This document shows positions 63,516-64,000 of a stretch of 64,000 bases of DNA, in pieces. Numbering within the stretch: position 1 is the stretch's first letter; the number at the start of each line of letters is the position of its first letter. The DNA is from Dirofilaria immitis (Eukaryota > Nematoda > Chromadorea > Rhabditida > Onchocercidae), in assembly GCA_024305405.1 (NCBI GenBank), contig JAKNDB010000079.1, positions 2,904,501 to 2,968,500 of the forward strand. The letters are read 5' to 3'. The position numbers and the translations under genes are program-made. The notes beneath the pieces were generated by a model. That model had not been told where the DNA came from and did not search any database. It saw only the letters and a program-made list of their open reading frames with translations.

Positions 63516-64000
63516 AATAATAGATAGATAAGTATATGGTATGATAAGGCTATTGCTAACGTTTTTTTACGTCGGGAAGAAAAAACGTAAAATAACGTGA
63601 AAATGATCGCGTGATGTTAATTCATATAAAAGCGTGAAAAAATAAAAATGAAAAAGCCCCATTAATTAACCAAATAACTTCCTTATCATTATGTATCGTT
63701 TCGACCAAAGCAACATATTGTCAATTGAAGAATTCCTTTTATTACCAATGGGCTCAACTATTTTCGCCAAATTACTAGTTGAAATATTGCTTTATCAACA
63801 TCAGTCGAATAAAATAATTCTGCAAAATTATTCACTGAAATGACTTATTAAAATTAATTATTCCGGTTTTCCATTCATTTAAATTTGCTGAAAAGAAATT
63901 GCAAAAATTTTTCCAAAAAATATCCGAAGCAATATTTCAAAAAAATTCCTTCTCTTCTTCCAATTCGTTTAATTCCCTTCCAATCATTGAATCTGCTCAA
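63516..64000. other. Upstream region of the bre-4-like gene
   Basis: AT-rich, no coding frame. A 9-bp perfect inverted repeat (ACGTTTTTT and AAAAAACGT, 12-base loop) lies at 63559-63588, followed by ATAACGTGAA and GATCGCGTGA. Confidence 0.5.

Overview
The window reads as nuclear DNA of a nematode, most likely a clade III (filarial or spirurid) parasite. It is strongly AT-rich and packed with microsatellites and minisatellites. Genes are split into many small exons with GT..AG introns ending in TTTCAG-type acceptors. Good candidate spliced-leader (SL) acceptors lie just upstream of four of the start codons. The coding content is animal and partly nematode-typical: UNC-13, a four-pass membrane protein, a PPP1R16/MYPT3-like phosphatase subunit, a nematode-type Argonaute and a BRE-4-like glycosyltransferase. 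No tRNA, rRNA, CRISPR array, bacterial insert or intact transposon was recognised. The species assignment is inference.

Layout. 182-16825 (+): the 3' part of unc-13, 19 exons from the middle of the C2B domain through the MUN region and C-terminal C2 domain to the stop; the 5' part lies outside the window. 16826-20719: intergenic, with a degenerate minisatellite. 20720-23114 (-): a four-exon gene for a protein of about 201 residues with four membrane segments, carrying a 31-bp minisatellite in its second intron. 23115-37134: a 14-kb gene-free stretch, whose left part to about 31.07 kb is almost continuous satellite-type DNA ending in a roughly 700-bp (ATT)n tract, and whose right part is ordinary unique sequence. 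37167-43741 (+): an ankyrin-repeat PP1 regulatory subunit with an RVxF motif, an RRxS site and a C-terminal CaaX box. 43742-48690: intergenic. 48748-56409 (+): a 23-exon Argonaute. 56410-60447: intergenic, with one small unassigned ORF of unusual composition. 60448-63438 (-): a beta-1,4-GalNAc/Gal-transferase-like type II Golgi enzyme (bre-4-like).

The genes look like independent units (vesicle priming, membrane protein, phosphatase targeting, small-RNA silencing, glycosylation); no operon is evident.

Two patterns stand out. First, several tandem arrays in unc-13 introns start at, or contain, an exon-intron junction, so splice sites themselves are copied; the clearest case has seven identical 3' splice sites in a row. 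Second, at least ten one-base gaps in otherwise well conserved exons break all the genes in similar ways. I read these mainly as uncorrected sequencing or assembly errors, so gene models here need frame correction before use.
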